Below are positions 30,551 to 39,226 of a stretch of DNA of 64,000 bases, one piece after another. The position numbers and the translations under genes are program-made. Positions within the stretch are counted from its first letter, which is position 1. Each line of letters begins with the position of its first letter. The stretch is from positions 1-64,000 of the forward strand of contig JAJDCQ010000186.1 in NCBI GenBank assembly GCA_029260755.1, written 5' to 3'. This stretch comes from Planctomycetota bacterium (GTDB lineage: Bacteria > Planctomycetota > J058 > JAJDCQ01). The notes beneath the pieces are model-generated. The model ran no database searches. It was not told where the DNA came from and worked only from the letters and a program-made list of their open reading frames with translations.

Positions 30551-32191
30551 GTGTCCGAGTCTCCGTTCCCGCTCCCCGAATCGGTGAGCAAGAACATGAA
30601 GATCCTCGCCGCCGTGCTCGCGGTCGCGATCTTGATCCCCATGTACGGCATCTGGAAGTGGTTCTTCTGTCGGATCGAGGTGCCCGAAGGTCAGTTCGCG
30701 GTGCTCGTCGCCAAGATGGGCGACGACCTCCCCGACGGCCGGATCCTGGCGCTCGACCCGAGCGAGAAGGGCATCCAGTACGCCGTCCTCCCGGAGGGGC
30801 GCCACTTCCGGAATCCCCTCATCTGGGACTGGGAGATCCACGCGCTGACGTTCGTCCCCGCCGGAAACGTCGGGGTGCAGACCCGCCTCTACGGCGAGAT
30901 CCCGGACGACGCGGCGATGCGCGCCGGTCACATCCTGGTCAGCCGCGGCGATGAGACGGACCCGAGCAAGCACGAGCGGGGGATCGTCCGCGAGATCCTC
31001 GATCCCGGCCGCGCCTACCGGATCAACCCCTACGCCTACCTCGTGGAGATCGAGAAGGCTCAGGAGATCCACCCCGGCTACGTCGGCGTGGTCACGCGGC
31101 TCGACGGCAAGAACGCCACGAAGCCGAACGACTACCTCGTGAAGAAGGGCGAGAAGGGCGTCCAGCCCGAGCCGCTCCAGCCGGGCACCCACTACCTCAA
31201 CCCGAGGGAGAAGCTCGTCAGCCCCGTCAGCGTCCAGAGCCAGCGCTTCGAGCTCACCGGCGAGAAGGCCCTGATCTTCCCGTCCCAGGATGGGTTCGAC
31301 ATGCGGGTGCTCCTGACCGTCGAGTGGTCGATCGACCCCGAGCGCGCCGCCGAGGTCTACGTCCGGATCGGCGTCGGTGATCCGAGCTCGCTCCTCGACG
31401 AGATCAGGCGCAAGACGATCGTCCCGGCCGTTCGAGGCTACGGCCGCGTCGAGGGCAGCAAGTTCCCCGCGATCGACTACATCTCGGGTGAGACCCGCCT
31501 CGCCTTCCAGCACATGCTCTTCGACAAGCTCAAGTCGAACATCGCGACGAAGGGCATCCGGATTCACAGCGTGCTCGTCAACGACATCCTCCCGCCTCAG
31601 GAGCTCGCCCAGCCGATCCGGGAGCGCGAGGTCGCGAAGGAGGAGCTGACCAAGTACAACGCGCAGCGCGACCAGGCCGTCGAGGATCAGAAGCTCGCTC
31701 GCGAGGAGGAGCTGATCGCGTTCGAAGGGGCCAAGGTCAAGGCCGAGACCGAGAAGCTCAAGAAGGAGATCGCCGCCAACAACCGTCGCGAGATCGCCCT
31801 TCGCCAGCAGGAGGCGACGCTCATCGAGGCCGAGCGTGCCCTGGAGGAGGCCAAGCTCCAGGCCGGGGCGATCCTCGCCCGCGGCCGGGCCGAGGCCGAC
31901 GTCGTCGTCTATGACGGCGAGGCCGAGGGCCGTACCCTCGAGGCGGCCGTCGAGGCGTTCGGCGACGCCGACACCTACGCCCGCTACGTGTTCGCGCGCC
32001 GGACGGCGCCGGCGATCGAGAGCGTCCTGGCCGGGATGAACAGCCCGTTCGCCCGGCTCTTCGACGATATCCTCCGCGCTCGAGCGATCGCCGAGTCCGC
32101 GCCGGTCGAGCGAGCGGCGACGCCCGCCGACGAGTCCGACCGTCTTCCCGAGGCCCCCGCGTCCGCCCCCGCCGGCGGCGCCGGTCGATAG
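30551..32191 (+). CDS. SPFH/band-7 domain membrane protein (first of a pair)
   Basis: 546-aa protein. One membrane helix at ~18-37 (ILAAVLAVAILIPMYGIW) is followed by a duplicated beta-rich region with repeated 'G-Y-V-G-V-V/L-x-P-G' elements (EIHPGYVGVVTRLDGK, LQPGTHYLNP), an SPFH domain (~residues 220-360) and a charged coiled coil (~375-470: EKLKKEIAANNRREIALRQQ). SPFH proteins oligomerise on membranes as scaffolds for microdomains or proteases. The start is GTG with GAGGAGAG upstream. The next SPFH gene starts 14 bp after the stop, and the two proteins probably form a hetero-oligomer like HflK/HflC. No partner protease gene is seen. Confidence 0.85.
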   Translation: MSESPFPLPESVSKNMKILAAVLAVAILIPMYGIWKWFFCRIEVPEGQFAVLVAKMGDDLPDGRILALDPSEKGIQYAVLPEGRHFRNPLIWDWEIHALTFVPAGNVGVQTRLYGEIPDDAAMRAGHILVSRGDETDPSKHERGIVREILDPGRAYRINPYAYLVEIEKAQEIHPGYVGVVTRLDGKNATKPNDYLVKKGEKGVQPEPLQPGTHYLNPREKLVSPVSVQSQRFELTGEKALIFPSQDGFDMRVLLTVEWSIDPERAAEVYVRIGVGDPSSLLDEIRRKTIVPAVRGYGRVEGSKFPAIDYISGETRLAFQHMLFDKLKSNIATKGIRIHSVLVNDILPPQELAQPIREREVAKEELTKYNAQRDQAVEDQKLAREEELIAFEGAKVKAETEKLKKEIAANNRREIALRQQEATLIEAERALEEAKLQAGAILARGRAEADVVVYDGEAEGRTLEAAVEAFGDADTYARYVFARRTAPAIESVLAGMNSPFARLFDDILRARAIAESAPVERAATPADESDRLPEAPASAPAGGAGR

Positions 32192-32205
32192 AGAGAGAGC
32201 GATCG

Positions 32206-33837
32206 ATGTCGAACAAGAACGATCTCATCGAGCGGGCCCAGCGGGTCCTCGGAGGGATGGCCGTCGTCACCCTGGTCTGCCTGATCGGGACCGCCGCCCT
32301 CTGGAAGGTGTTCTTCAAGTACGTCGACAACGACGAGATGCTCATCATCATCGCCAAGTCGGGCGAGCCGCTCGGGCCCGATCAGATCCTCGCCGACGAG
32401 GGTCAGAAGGGCATCCAGAAGCGCGTCTACGGCGAGGGTCGCCACTTCGTCATGCCGATCGTCTACGACTACAAGATCGAGTCGGTCGTCGTGATCGAGC
32501 CTGGCCAGATCGGCGTCGTCGAGAGCAAGGTCGGCGACACGCCGCCGCGCGGCTCGGTCCTCGTCGATGACGGTCAGAAGGGCATCTGGCGTCGCGTCCT
32601 GCCGCCGGGCAAGTACCGGATGAACCCGTACGGCTACAAGATCGAGACGCACCCCGCCGTCACGATCCGCCCGGGCTACGTCGGCTTCCTCAAGCGAAAG
32701 GTCGGCACTCAGCCCGCCGGTGAGTTCGCCGATCCGGCGAAGGACGAGCAGGGCATCGTCAAGAACACCCTCCCGCCGGGCACCTACTACCTCAACCCGC
32801 ACGAGTACGAGTGGCGCGAGGTCGAGATCGGCATCAATCAGATCTCGTTCCTCGGCGCCGAGGCGCTCGCCCGGGACACCCGGTCGTCCGGCGGCGCCGG
32901 GGGGGGCGCGCGCGACGCCAGCCAGAAGGGTCAGATCGAGTTCCCGAGCGCGGACGCGTTCCCGATCTCGCTCGACGCGACGATCGAGTGGGAGCTCTTG
33001 CCCGAGTTCGTCGCGCCCGTCATGACCCAGTTCGGCGATCGGGCCGCGATCGAGGACAAGGTCATCGTCCCGCAGAGCAAGTCGATCGGCCGGACCGAGG
33101 GCTCGAAGTACGGCGCGAAGGAGCTGCTCCTCGGCGAGGGCCGCGAGAAGTTCCAGCGGACGTTCCAGGGCGAGCTCGTCCAGATCTGCACCGAGAAGGG
33201 GATCGAGATCAACTCGGCGTTCATCCGCCACATCTCGATCCCTGACGAGCTCATGAAGCCGATCCGCGACAAGAAGGTCGCCGACGAGAAGAAGGTGACC
33301 GCGGTGCGGTGGAAGAAGACGCGTCAGGCCGCCGCCGAGCTCGAGCGCGAGGAGACGATGATCGACCAGCGCCGGCAGGAGGTCCGGAGTGAGCTCCAGG
33401 CGAAGGTGCTCGAGGTCGAGGCCGACGCCGACAAGGCGATCCGCGGGATCGACGCCGAGACCAAGGTCCAGGTGGCCGCGATCGAGAAGCAGATCGCGGA
33501 GATCGAGTCCGACACCAAGCGTGTTCTGGGCCAGGCCGAGGCGGATGTCGTGAAGATGCGAGGCGAGGCCGAAGGAAAGGCGTTCGCGGCGAAGGTCCTG
33601 GGCTTCAAGGGCAACGCCGAGGCGTACTACCGCTACGTGTTCGCCAGCAACCTCCACGACGACTTCCACGTCCGCGTCCTCGAGACCGGCCCGGGCACCC
33701 TGTGGACCGACGTCGCCAAGACGGCCGGGTTCGAGGGGCTCGGCGCGGCCGACCGGCTGCGCGATGCCCAGGACGATGACGGTGGCCGGTCCGGGTCGCG
33801 CCGCGGCGCGCGCTCGCGGACGCCGACGTCGCGCTGA
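32206..33837 (+). CDS. SPFH/band-7 domain membrane protein (second of a pair)
   Basis: 543-aa paralogue of the upstream protein: membrane helix at ~17-38 (GMAVVTLVCLIGTAALWKVFF), repeated 'V-x-P-G-x-Y-x-x-N-P' beta modules (RVLPPGKYRMNPYGYKIE; NTLPPGTYYLNPHEYEWR), an SPFH core (~240-350) and a long coiled coil ending in the conserved GEAEGKAFAAKVLGFKGNAE. A Gly/Arg-rich patch (SSGGAGGGARDASQ) near residue 230 is unusual. The C-terminus is a short basic tail (SRRGARSRTPTSR). ATG with a GA-rich leader. Expected to assemble with the upstream protein at the membrane. Confidence 0.85.
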   Translation: MSNKNDLIERAQRVLGGMAVVTLVCLIGTAALWKVFFKYVDNDEMLIIIAKSGEPLGPDQILADEGQKGIQKRVYGEGRHFVMPIVYDYKIESVVVIEPGQIGVVESKVGDTPPRGSVLVDDGQKGIWRRVLPPGKYRMNPYGYKIETHPAVTIRPGYVGFLKRKVGTQPAGEFADPAKDEQGIVKNTLPPGTYYLNPHEYEWREVEIGINQISFLGAEALARDTRSSGGAGGGARDASQKGQIEFPSADAFPISLDATIEWELLPEFVAPVMTQFGDRAAIEDKVIVPQSKSIGRTEGSKYGAKELLLGEGREKFQRTFQGELVQICTEKGIEINSAFIRHISIPDELMKPIRDKKVADEKKVTAVRWKKTRQAAAELEREETMIDQRRQEVRSELQAKVLEVEADADKAIRGIDAETKVQVAAIEKQIAEIESDTKRVLGQAEADVVKMRGEAEGKAFAAKVLGFKGNAEAYYRYVFASNLHDDFHVRVLETGPGTLWTDVAKTAGFEGLGAADRLRDAQDDDGGRSGSRRGARSRTPTSR

Positions 33838-33848
33838 TCGGGCGCCGG

Positions 33849-33877
33849 GCCGTTCGGTTCGACCGAAACCGGACGGC
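33849..33877 (+). terminator. Hairpin after the SPFH pair
   Basis: GCCGT-t-CGGTT pairs with AACCG-g-ACGGC around a 7-nt loop, starting 12 bp after the stop of the second SPFH gene. No T-tract follows, so it is a candidate Rho-type or attenuating structure rather than a classical intrinsic terminator. Confidence 0.45.
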
Positions 33878-34012
33878 CTCGGCGGCGGTATTCACCGTGG
33901 AGAAGGGAGCAGGGCTCGGAGGGTTGCCTCCGGGCCCTGAGCGCCTTGCGCTCGCGCCGCGGCCGGCGCTACCGTCCATCGAGAGGCGCCTTCCCGCCCC
34001 TCGGAGGATGCC

Positions 34013-35200
34013 ATGGCCCGCTCGCGAACCCTCGTCCTCACCCTCCTCGTGGGCCTCGCGCTCCTGGTCGGCGCCTTCGCGCCGCCGGTCGCCCGCGCCG
34101 ACATCTTTCGCCTCAAGGACGGCCGCACGATCGAAGGCGAGCTCGTCGCCGAGAGCGAGAGCCACCTGACCGTCAAGGTGATCAAGGGCGACATGGAGTC
34201 GACCCTCGTCCTCGAGCGGAAGGAGGTCGCCTCGGTCGAGGAAAGGGAGACGCCGCGGAGCATCTACGTCCGCAGGCGCGCGGCGCTCGACTCGTCGAGC
34301 TACGTCGACGTCGTGGAGCTCGCCGAGTGGTGCCTCGAGAACGACCGCAAGAACGACGCCGCCGAGCACTACCTCCGCGCGACCGAGCTCGAGCCGGGCG
34401 AGCCGCTGCCGGTGCGGCGCCTCCGGGAGCTCGGTTGGAGGAAGGACGACGCCGGCCGCTGGACGAGCGGCGGCGACTACTACCGCGACAAGGGCTGGGT
34501 CCGGCACGGCGGCGACTGGATGCCGAAGGAGAAGGCGGCGCTCCTGTCGGACCGCGACGAGATCGCGCGGAAGCTGAAGCGAACCCATCGCCTGGTCGAC
34601 AACTACGACGAGGCGATCGTCGAGCTCGAGGAGGCGGTCCTCGAGGCGAAGCGGCGCGTCGACAAGAGCGGGCGCAACGTCGCCGAGCAGGAGGCGGAGG
34701 CGGGACGCAACCGCTTCGAGCTCAAGATCGCCGAGGGCGCCCTCGCCATCTGGCGCGCTCGATCGACCGACGCGTTGCGTCCGATCGAGCGGGAGCGGGC
34801 GAAGAAGATCGCGCTGGAGCACGAGCGCAAGGTGGCCGCCTACTCGAAGGAGCAGCGGAAGCTCGACCGCGAGGTCGAGAACGCGAAGGAGCAGCGCCAC
34901 GACCTCGAGGAGAAGGCGGCCAAGGCCGAGCGGGAGCTGCGCGAGGCGAAGCGCGACTACGAGAACGGCGACGAGACGATCGCCCGGCTCGAGGGCGAGC
35001 TCGCCCGAGCCGAGGCGCGGCTCGCCGGATGGAACGAGAAGCACCCGGGAGGCGAGACGCCGACCACCCCGTCGGGTCCGACGACGACCGGCAAGACCGC
35101 GCCGACCCCGGCCCCCGCCGCCCGTCCTGCCGCCGGCTGGCGCGAGAAGCTCCGCCAGAAGCTGCGAGAGAAGCGGCGCCGCCAGGGCGGAGGGAGCTGA
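34013..35200 (+). CDS. Secreted coiled-coil protein with small N-terminal beta domain
   Basis: 395-aa protein with a signal peptide (TLLVGLALLVGAFAPPVARAD). Immediately after cleavage comes a ~45-residue beta module, FRLKDGRTIEGELVAESESH..VKV...L....VASVEE. The same pattern is seen at the N-terminus of the protein encoded at 51284-53284. Residues ~85-190 are TPR-like plus a WxxDDAGRWTSGGDYYRDKGW segment; ~195-340 is a strong coiled coil. The tail is Thr/Pro-rich and then very basic (REKLRQKLREKRRRQGG). It is probably an envelope structural or adaptor protein; no enzyme motif is seen. Confidence 0.75.
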   Translation: MARSRTLVLTLLVGLALLVGAFAPPVARADIFRLKDGRTIEGELVAESESHLTVKVIKGDMESTLVLERKEVASVEERETPRSIYVRRRAALDSSSYVDVVELAEWCLENDRKNDAAEHYLRATELEPGEPLPVRRLRELGWRKDDAGRWTSGGDYYRDKGWVRHGGDWMPKEKAALLSDRDEIARKLKRTHRLVDNYDEAIVELEEAVLEAKRRVDKSGRNVAEQEAEAGRNRFELKIAEGALAIWRARSTDALRPIERERAKKIALEHERKVAAYSKEQRKLDREVENAKEQRHDLEEKAAKAERELREAKRDYENGDETIARLEGELARAEARLAGWNEKHPGGETPTTPSGPTTTGKTAPTPAPAARPAAGWREKLRQKLREKRRRQGGGS

Positions 35201-35244
35201 GGCGCGCGATCACTCTCCCGTCGCAAGTCCTCTCCACCAATTCG

Positions 35245-35332
35245 CTTACCCCCCAAGGGGTCAGGTCCAGTATTTTTACGGTTTCCCCGGGGAAACTGTA
35301 AAAATACTGGACCTGACCCCTTGGGGGATAAG
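35245..35332. repeat. 88-bp near-perfect palindrome
   Basis: Two 44-base half-sites, 35245-35288 and 35289-35332, are exact inverted copies except for two mismatched positions, meeting at CCCCGGGG with no loop. Each half contains GGGGTCAGGTCCAGTATTT, a sequence type I associate with REP-like palindromes spread by RAYT transposases. It is much more AT-rich in its middle than the host DNA. It lies between convergent genes (stop at 35200; stop at 35372), where it may also act as a two-way terminator. No transposase is in the window. Confidence 0.85.
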
Positions 35333-35371
35333 TGTCAGTGCTGCTGGGTTTTGTGGTTAGGGTGTGATCGG

Positions 35372-36445
35372 TCAGTCTTCGGCGAGCCATTCCTCGGCTC
35401 GGGTGAGGTAGCGGCGGGCGGCGTCCTCGACCGCTTCGATCTCGGGGTCGGCTTCGCGCACCTTGCTTCCGGACTCGGCGAGCGGTTCGAGCTTCTCGAG
35501 GCCGCGGATCAGGAGGTCGCGCGATTCGCCGAGGGCGATCTTCGCGGCCTCGGGGTCGGGGTCCATCCCGGGACGTCCGGTCCGGGCGTCGCGTCCCTCG
35601 ACCCAGCGGACGATGCCCATCGCGAGGGAGCCCGCCGTCCGCTCGTAGGACTTCACGCCGGGGTCGCTCGCCAGCTCCCCTTCGGCGCCGTGCTCTCCGG
35701 TGGCCACGCGACGGAGCTTGTCGAGGAACCCGGCCGGGTTGCCGACCCAGCCGTCGGCGAGGATCTCGACGGTCGACCCGCCCCCGCCGCTCGTTCCTCC
35801 CTCGGGCCCGGAGCCGCCCTCGGGAACGATCGCGCGGCCGCTCGCCGCCTCCATCTCGCGCCGCATCGTGCGGACCCGGTCGAGGAGCGCGGCCACGTTC
35901 TCCTTCTCGGTCTCCCGGATCTTCTCGAGCTCCTCGTGGGCGATCACGGCGAGCTTCTTCGCCTCGTCGAGCGCCTCCTCGAGCGCGGCGACCTGGGCCT
36001 CGGCGGCCTTCGCCCGCGCCGCCTCGCGCTTCGCGTCGCCGAGGGCCGCCTCGAGCTCTCCGGTCCGGGCTCCAAGCGCCGTGTTCGTCGTGGCGAGCTC
36101 CCCGCGCACCTCGTCGAGGACGCCCTCGAGGGCCGTCTTCGCGGCCGCCTCGGCGTTTCGCTCGCCCTCGAGGGCGCCGATCCGCTCCTCGAGGCCGTCG
36201 ATCTCGCCGCGCAGCCGCGCCTCGGTCTCCTTCAGGCTCGCCTCGTCCTGGCGGAGGATGGTGACCTGATCGGTGAGGCGGTTTCGCTCGTCGTGGACGA
36301 AGTAGAGGTAGACCCCTTCCACCGCCGCGGCGATCGCGAGGACGCTGAGGCCGGCGATGATCGCCACGCTCGGACCGCCGCCGCCATCGCTCGCGGCGGC
36401 CTCGCCCTCGGGCTTCGCCGGGGTGCTCTCGTCGGGCGCGGTCAC
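35372..36445 (-). CDS. Single-pass membrane coiled-coil protein
   Basis: 357-aa protein. An N-terminal acidic, Gly-rich cytoplasmic tail precedes one membrane helix at ~26-46 (VAIIAGLSVLAIAAAVEGVYLYF). A long coiled coil follows (~50-205), then a Gly-rich linker and a helical C-terminal domain ending RRYLTRAEEWLAED. No family is recognised. It starts with GTG, overlapping the stop of the upstream gene as GTGA; this fixes the start and implies co-translation with the Pro-rich protein. The pair may form one complex at the membrane. Confidence 0.75.
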   Translation of the reverse strand: MTAPDESTPAKPEGEAAASDGGGGPSVAIIAGLSVLAIAAAVEGVYLYFVHDERNRLTDQVTILRQDEASLKETEARLRGEIDGLEERIGALEGERNAEAAAKTALEGVLDEVRGELATTNTALGARTGELEAALGDAKREAARAKAAEAQVAALEEALDEAKKLAVIAHEELEKIRETEKENVAALLDRVRTMRREMEAASGRAIVPEGGSGPEGGTSGGGGSTVEILADGWVGNPAGFLDKLRRVATGEHGAEGELASDPGVKSYERTAGSLAMGIVRWVEGRDARTGRPGMDPDPEAAKIALGESRDLLIRGLEKLEPLAESGSKVREADPEIEAVEDAARRYLTRAEEWLAED

Positions 36446-38199
36446 GCGTCGTCCTCCTCGTCGGAGCGGGTCGTCTCGGCCCGGCGGAGCAGGCTGGAGA
36501 GAGGCTCGCCCTCGCCGCCGAACACCTCCGGGCAGCGCTCCGCGAGCGCCTCGCGCGTCGCGCGCGGGAGCCGGACGAGCGACTCGCCGGCCCGTCGGAT
36601 CAACACGGAGACGGCCGTCTCCGAGGGGGGCTGCGGCGCCTCGAAGCACCCGGCGACGGCGACGGCCTGGCGGGCGACGTCGAGGGCGACCGCGGTGAGC
36701 GTGTCTTCATCGATGACGCTCGCGCCGATGCTGGGCTGCGCCGGGCGGACGAACGCGAGCACCTGCTCGTAGGCGGTCCGCGCGCGCGACTTCGGGTCGA
36801 GGGGGAAGGGGTAGACGCCGCGGCTACCCGCCCGGAGGAACTCGGCGTCGAGCCGGGCGACCGTGCCGGGCGGCACCTCGTGGCTCGCGGCGAGGATCGA
36901 CGCCGCGCGGCGCGGGAACAGACGCACCCGGGCGGTCGTCGCGTGTCGGGCGCGGGCGGATGGCGTGCTCGCGGCGGCCGATGGGCTCGGGCGCGCGACG
37001 TGGGCGGCCGAGATCGAGGGCTCCGCGGGTTGCGCCGCGGAGGGCGGCGCCGGGGCGACGAGGGGCGCCGTCGGCGTCTCGACCGGCTCGGGCATCGCGA
37101 CGGGAGGCATCGGCGCCGGCGGCGCCGCCGGCGTCAGCGGGGCGGGAGCCATCGGCATCGGCGCCTGCTGCGCGGGCGCGGGCGGCGCGGGCGGCGGCGC
37201 GGGCCACGCGCCCGTCGGGGTCGCGAACGTGCCCGATGGCGCGGGCGAGATCGGGCCGGTCGGGCGCGACCACGCGCCCGAGGGGCTGCGTCGACTGCCC
37301 GGGCGGAGGACGAGCACCCGGTCGGAGCCGGCCGGAATCGGCGCCGGGAGGGGGCGGCCCGACGGGGTCCGGAACGTGCCCGAGGGCGACTGATAGATCC
37401 CCGATGGCAACGCGGGCGGCCCGGGCGGGGCCGACGGCGCGGGCCACGCGTGCGACGGGAGGGGCGGAGCGATCGGCGCGACCGGCGGCGCCACCGTCGG
37501 CGCGGGCGGCGGGATCAGCGTCCGGCCGACCGGCGGCGGGGCGGGCTCGGTCGCGGTCCGGTCGGCGACGGCGAGCTCGGCGAGCCTCGCCTCGAGCTCC
37601 GCCTGGGCGCGCGCGATCCGCGCGGCCTCGGCGCGCGCCGCGTCGGCGGTCTCCTGCGCGTGCTCGACGCCGGCGTGCGCGGCCGCGTGCGCATCGGCGA
37701 GCGCCGTCTCCTCGACGCTCCGGGCGGCCTCGGCGAGGGCACCCTCCTCGTCGCCGAGCCGCGCGAGCGCCTCGGCGCGGGCGGCGACCTCGAGGAGGAC
37801 GGCCTCGTCGAGCTCGGGCTGCGCGCGCGGGATCCCCTCGGGGAAGATCGGGAACTTCGGCATCCGCGGCAGGCGCTGCGCCCCCGAAGGGATCGGCGCG
37901 ACGAAGTCGTCGGGCAGGACGATCTTCAACGAGCGCTTCCTCTTCTTGATGTTGCCCTGGGCGTCGGTCGGCAGGACGCGCCACGGGCCCCGCAGGATCG
38001 CGTCGTCCTGAAGGTCGGAGGTCTGATCGCCGTCCCGGTGTGGGGCGAGCGGCTCGACCTCGGTCGGGAACGCGCCCGAGCCGTTGCCGTTGCCGTACCA
38101 GAGGGCGCGGAGCTCGTCGGCCAGCCGGTCGAGCGTCTCCTCCGCGTCGGTGATTCCGGGGGAGACGTCGTCTTCCCCGGAGGACCGTCGTTCGGCCAT
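36442..38199 (-). CDS. Unknown protein with Pro-rich PSG-repeat region
   Basis: 585-aa protein with no signal peptide. The N-terminus is acidic and contains RSLKIVLPDDFVAPIPSGAQ. Residues ~130-215 are Ala/Glu-rich and helical. Residues ~220-425 are a Pro/Ala low-complexity tract with at least six short repeats of the type (S/T)P(S/T)G(T/A)(F/W): QSPSGTFRTPSGR, RSPSGAWSRPTG, APSGTFATPTGAW. The last ~150 residues are a compact helical domain (AYEQVLAFVRPAQPSIGASV) with no family I recognise. Ser/Thr-Pro repeats next to a kinase-rich locus suggest phosphorylation or protein docking, which is inference. Translationally coupled to the membrane coiled-coil gene. Confidence 0.75.
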   Translation of the reverse strand: MAERRSSGEDDVSPGITDAEETLDRLADELRALWYGNGNGSGAFPTEVEPLAPHRDGDQTSDLQDDAILRGPWRVLPTDAQGNIKKRKRSLKIVLPDDFVAPIPSGAQRLPRMPKFPIFPEGIPRAQPELDEAVLLEVAARAEALARLGDEEGALAEAARSVEETALADAHAAAHAGVEHAQETADAARAEAARIARAQAELEARLAELAVADRTATEPAPPPVGRTLIPPPAPTVAPPVAPIAPPLPSHAWPAPSAPPGPPALPSGIYQSPSGTFRTPSGRPLPAPIPAGSDRVLVLRPGSRRSPSGAWSRPTGPISPAPSGTFATPTGAWPAPPPAPPAPAQQAPMPMAPAPLTPAAPPAPMPPVAMPEPVETPTAPLVAPAPPSAAQPAEPSISAAHVARPSPSAAASTPSARARHATTARVRLFPRRAASILAASHEVPPGTVARLDAEFLRAGSRGVYPFPLDPKSRARTAYEQVLAFVRPAQPSIGASVIDEDTLTAVALDVARQAVAVAGCFEAPQPPSETAVSVLIRRAGESLVRLPRATREALAERCPEVFGGEGEPLSSLLRRAETTRSDEEDDA

Positions 38200-38386
38200 C
38201 GGATCTTCCTCCGTGCACGGATGTTAGTGCGCTCCACCGACCCGCGCAAGAACGGGCCTCGCGCGCGGCCGCCGTCAACCGTTTGCCCGCCCGAGGCTGC
38301 GTCGATCGGGCCCGCCCCGGCGCCCGTCGTTTCCGCCGTGATCGAGCGCCCGTATCATCGCTCCCATCCCTCGGACGGAGCGCATC

Positions 38387-39217
38387 ATGCCCCTCGCGAT
38401 CGTCACCGGCGCCTCGGCCGGCTTCGGCCGTCTCTTCGCCCTTCAGCTCGCGCGCGACGGCCACGACCTCCTCCTCGTCGCCCGTCGAGAGGATCGCCTC
38501 CACGAGGTGGCCGAGCTCGCCAAGAAGACGGCCATCGACGCGGGCAAGCCCGAGCCGCGGGTGGAGCTCGTCCCCGTCGACCTCCTGTCCGACGGCGCGG
38601 CGACGAAGGTCTTCGAATCCGCCCCCGACGCCGACCTCGTGATCAACAACGCGGGGTACGGTCACTACGGCCCCGCCGCCGAGGGCGACCGCGCCTTCCA
38701 GACGCGGATGGTCCGCCTCAACTGCGAGCTGCTGACCGATCTGACGTTGCTCTACGCTCGGCGGATGCTCGAACGCGACGTCGGCACCGTCCTGAACATC
38801 GCGAGCACGACCGCGTTCCAGCCCGTCCCCTACTTCGCCGTCTACGCGGCGACCAAGGCCTACGTCCTCTCGTTCAGCGAGGCGATCGACTGGGAGCTCC
38901 AGGACGTCCGCCGCCAGCGCCGCGGCCGCGGCCGCGCCGCGCGCGGGCAGGGGCCGCGGGTGATCGCCTTCTGCCCCGGCTACAGCCCGACCGAGTTCCA
39001 GGCGGCGAGCAGCTACCCCGAGAGCCTCGGCGTCTACCCGATGAAGGCCGAGGAGGTCGTCCGCCGCGCCCTGATCGCCGTCCAAAAGGGCAAGCAGGCG
39101 GTCGTCCCCGGGCTCGGCAACAAGCTCAACGTCGTCACCCAGCGCCTCGTCCCGCGCAGCTTCGTCCGCGCGACCGCGGGAAGGATGATCCGACCGAAGC
39201 TCGCGGACGAGGGCTGA
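38387..39217 (+). CDS. Short-chain dehydrogenase/reductase
   Basis: 276-aa NAD(P)-dependent oxidoreductase with a Rossmann fold. The cofactor loop TGASAGFG (7-14), NNAG (~87-90), catalytic Ser in NIASTTAF and the YxxxK pair YAATK (~151-155) are all present, so it should be active. It resembles the DltE/YqjQ-type SDRs that act on lipid-like carbonyls. Odd: a basic, low-complexity insert (RRQRRGRGRAARGQG) follows the catalytic helix where most SDRs have a short loop. It is convergent with the giant kinase gene, 9 bp between stops. Substrate unknown. Confidence 0.88.
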   Translation: MPLAIVTGASAGFGRLFALQLARDGHDLLLVARREDRLHEVAELAKKTAIDAGKPEPRVELVPVDLLSDGAATKVFESAPDADLVINNAGYGHYGPAAEGDRAFQTRMVRLNCELLTDLTLLYARRMLERDVGTVLNIASTTAFQPVPYFAVYAATKAYVLSFSEAIDWELQDVRRQRRGRGRAARGQGPRVIAFCPGYSPTEFQAASSYPESLGVYPMKAEEVVRRALIAVQKGKQAVVPGLGNKLNVVTQRLVPRSFVRATAGRMIRPKLADEG

Positions 39218-39226
39218 GCGAGCCCG

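Noticed and set aside
32811..33245. Extra frames inside the SPFH genes
   Set aside because: Shadow frames of the well-supported SPFH coding sequences.
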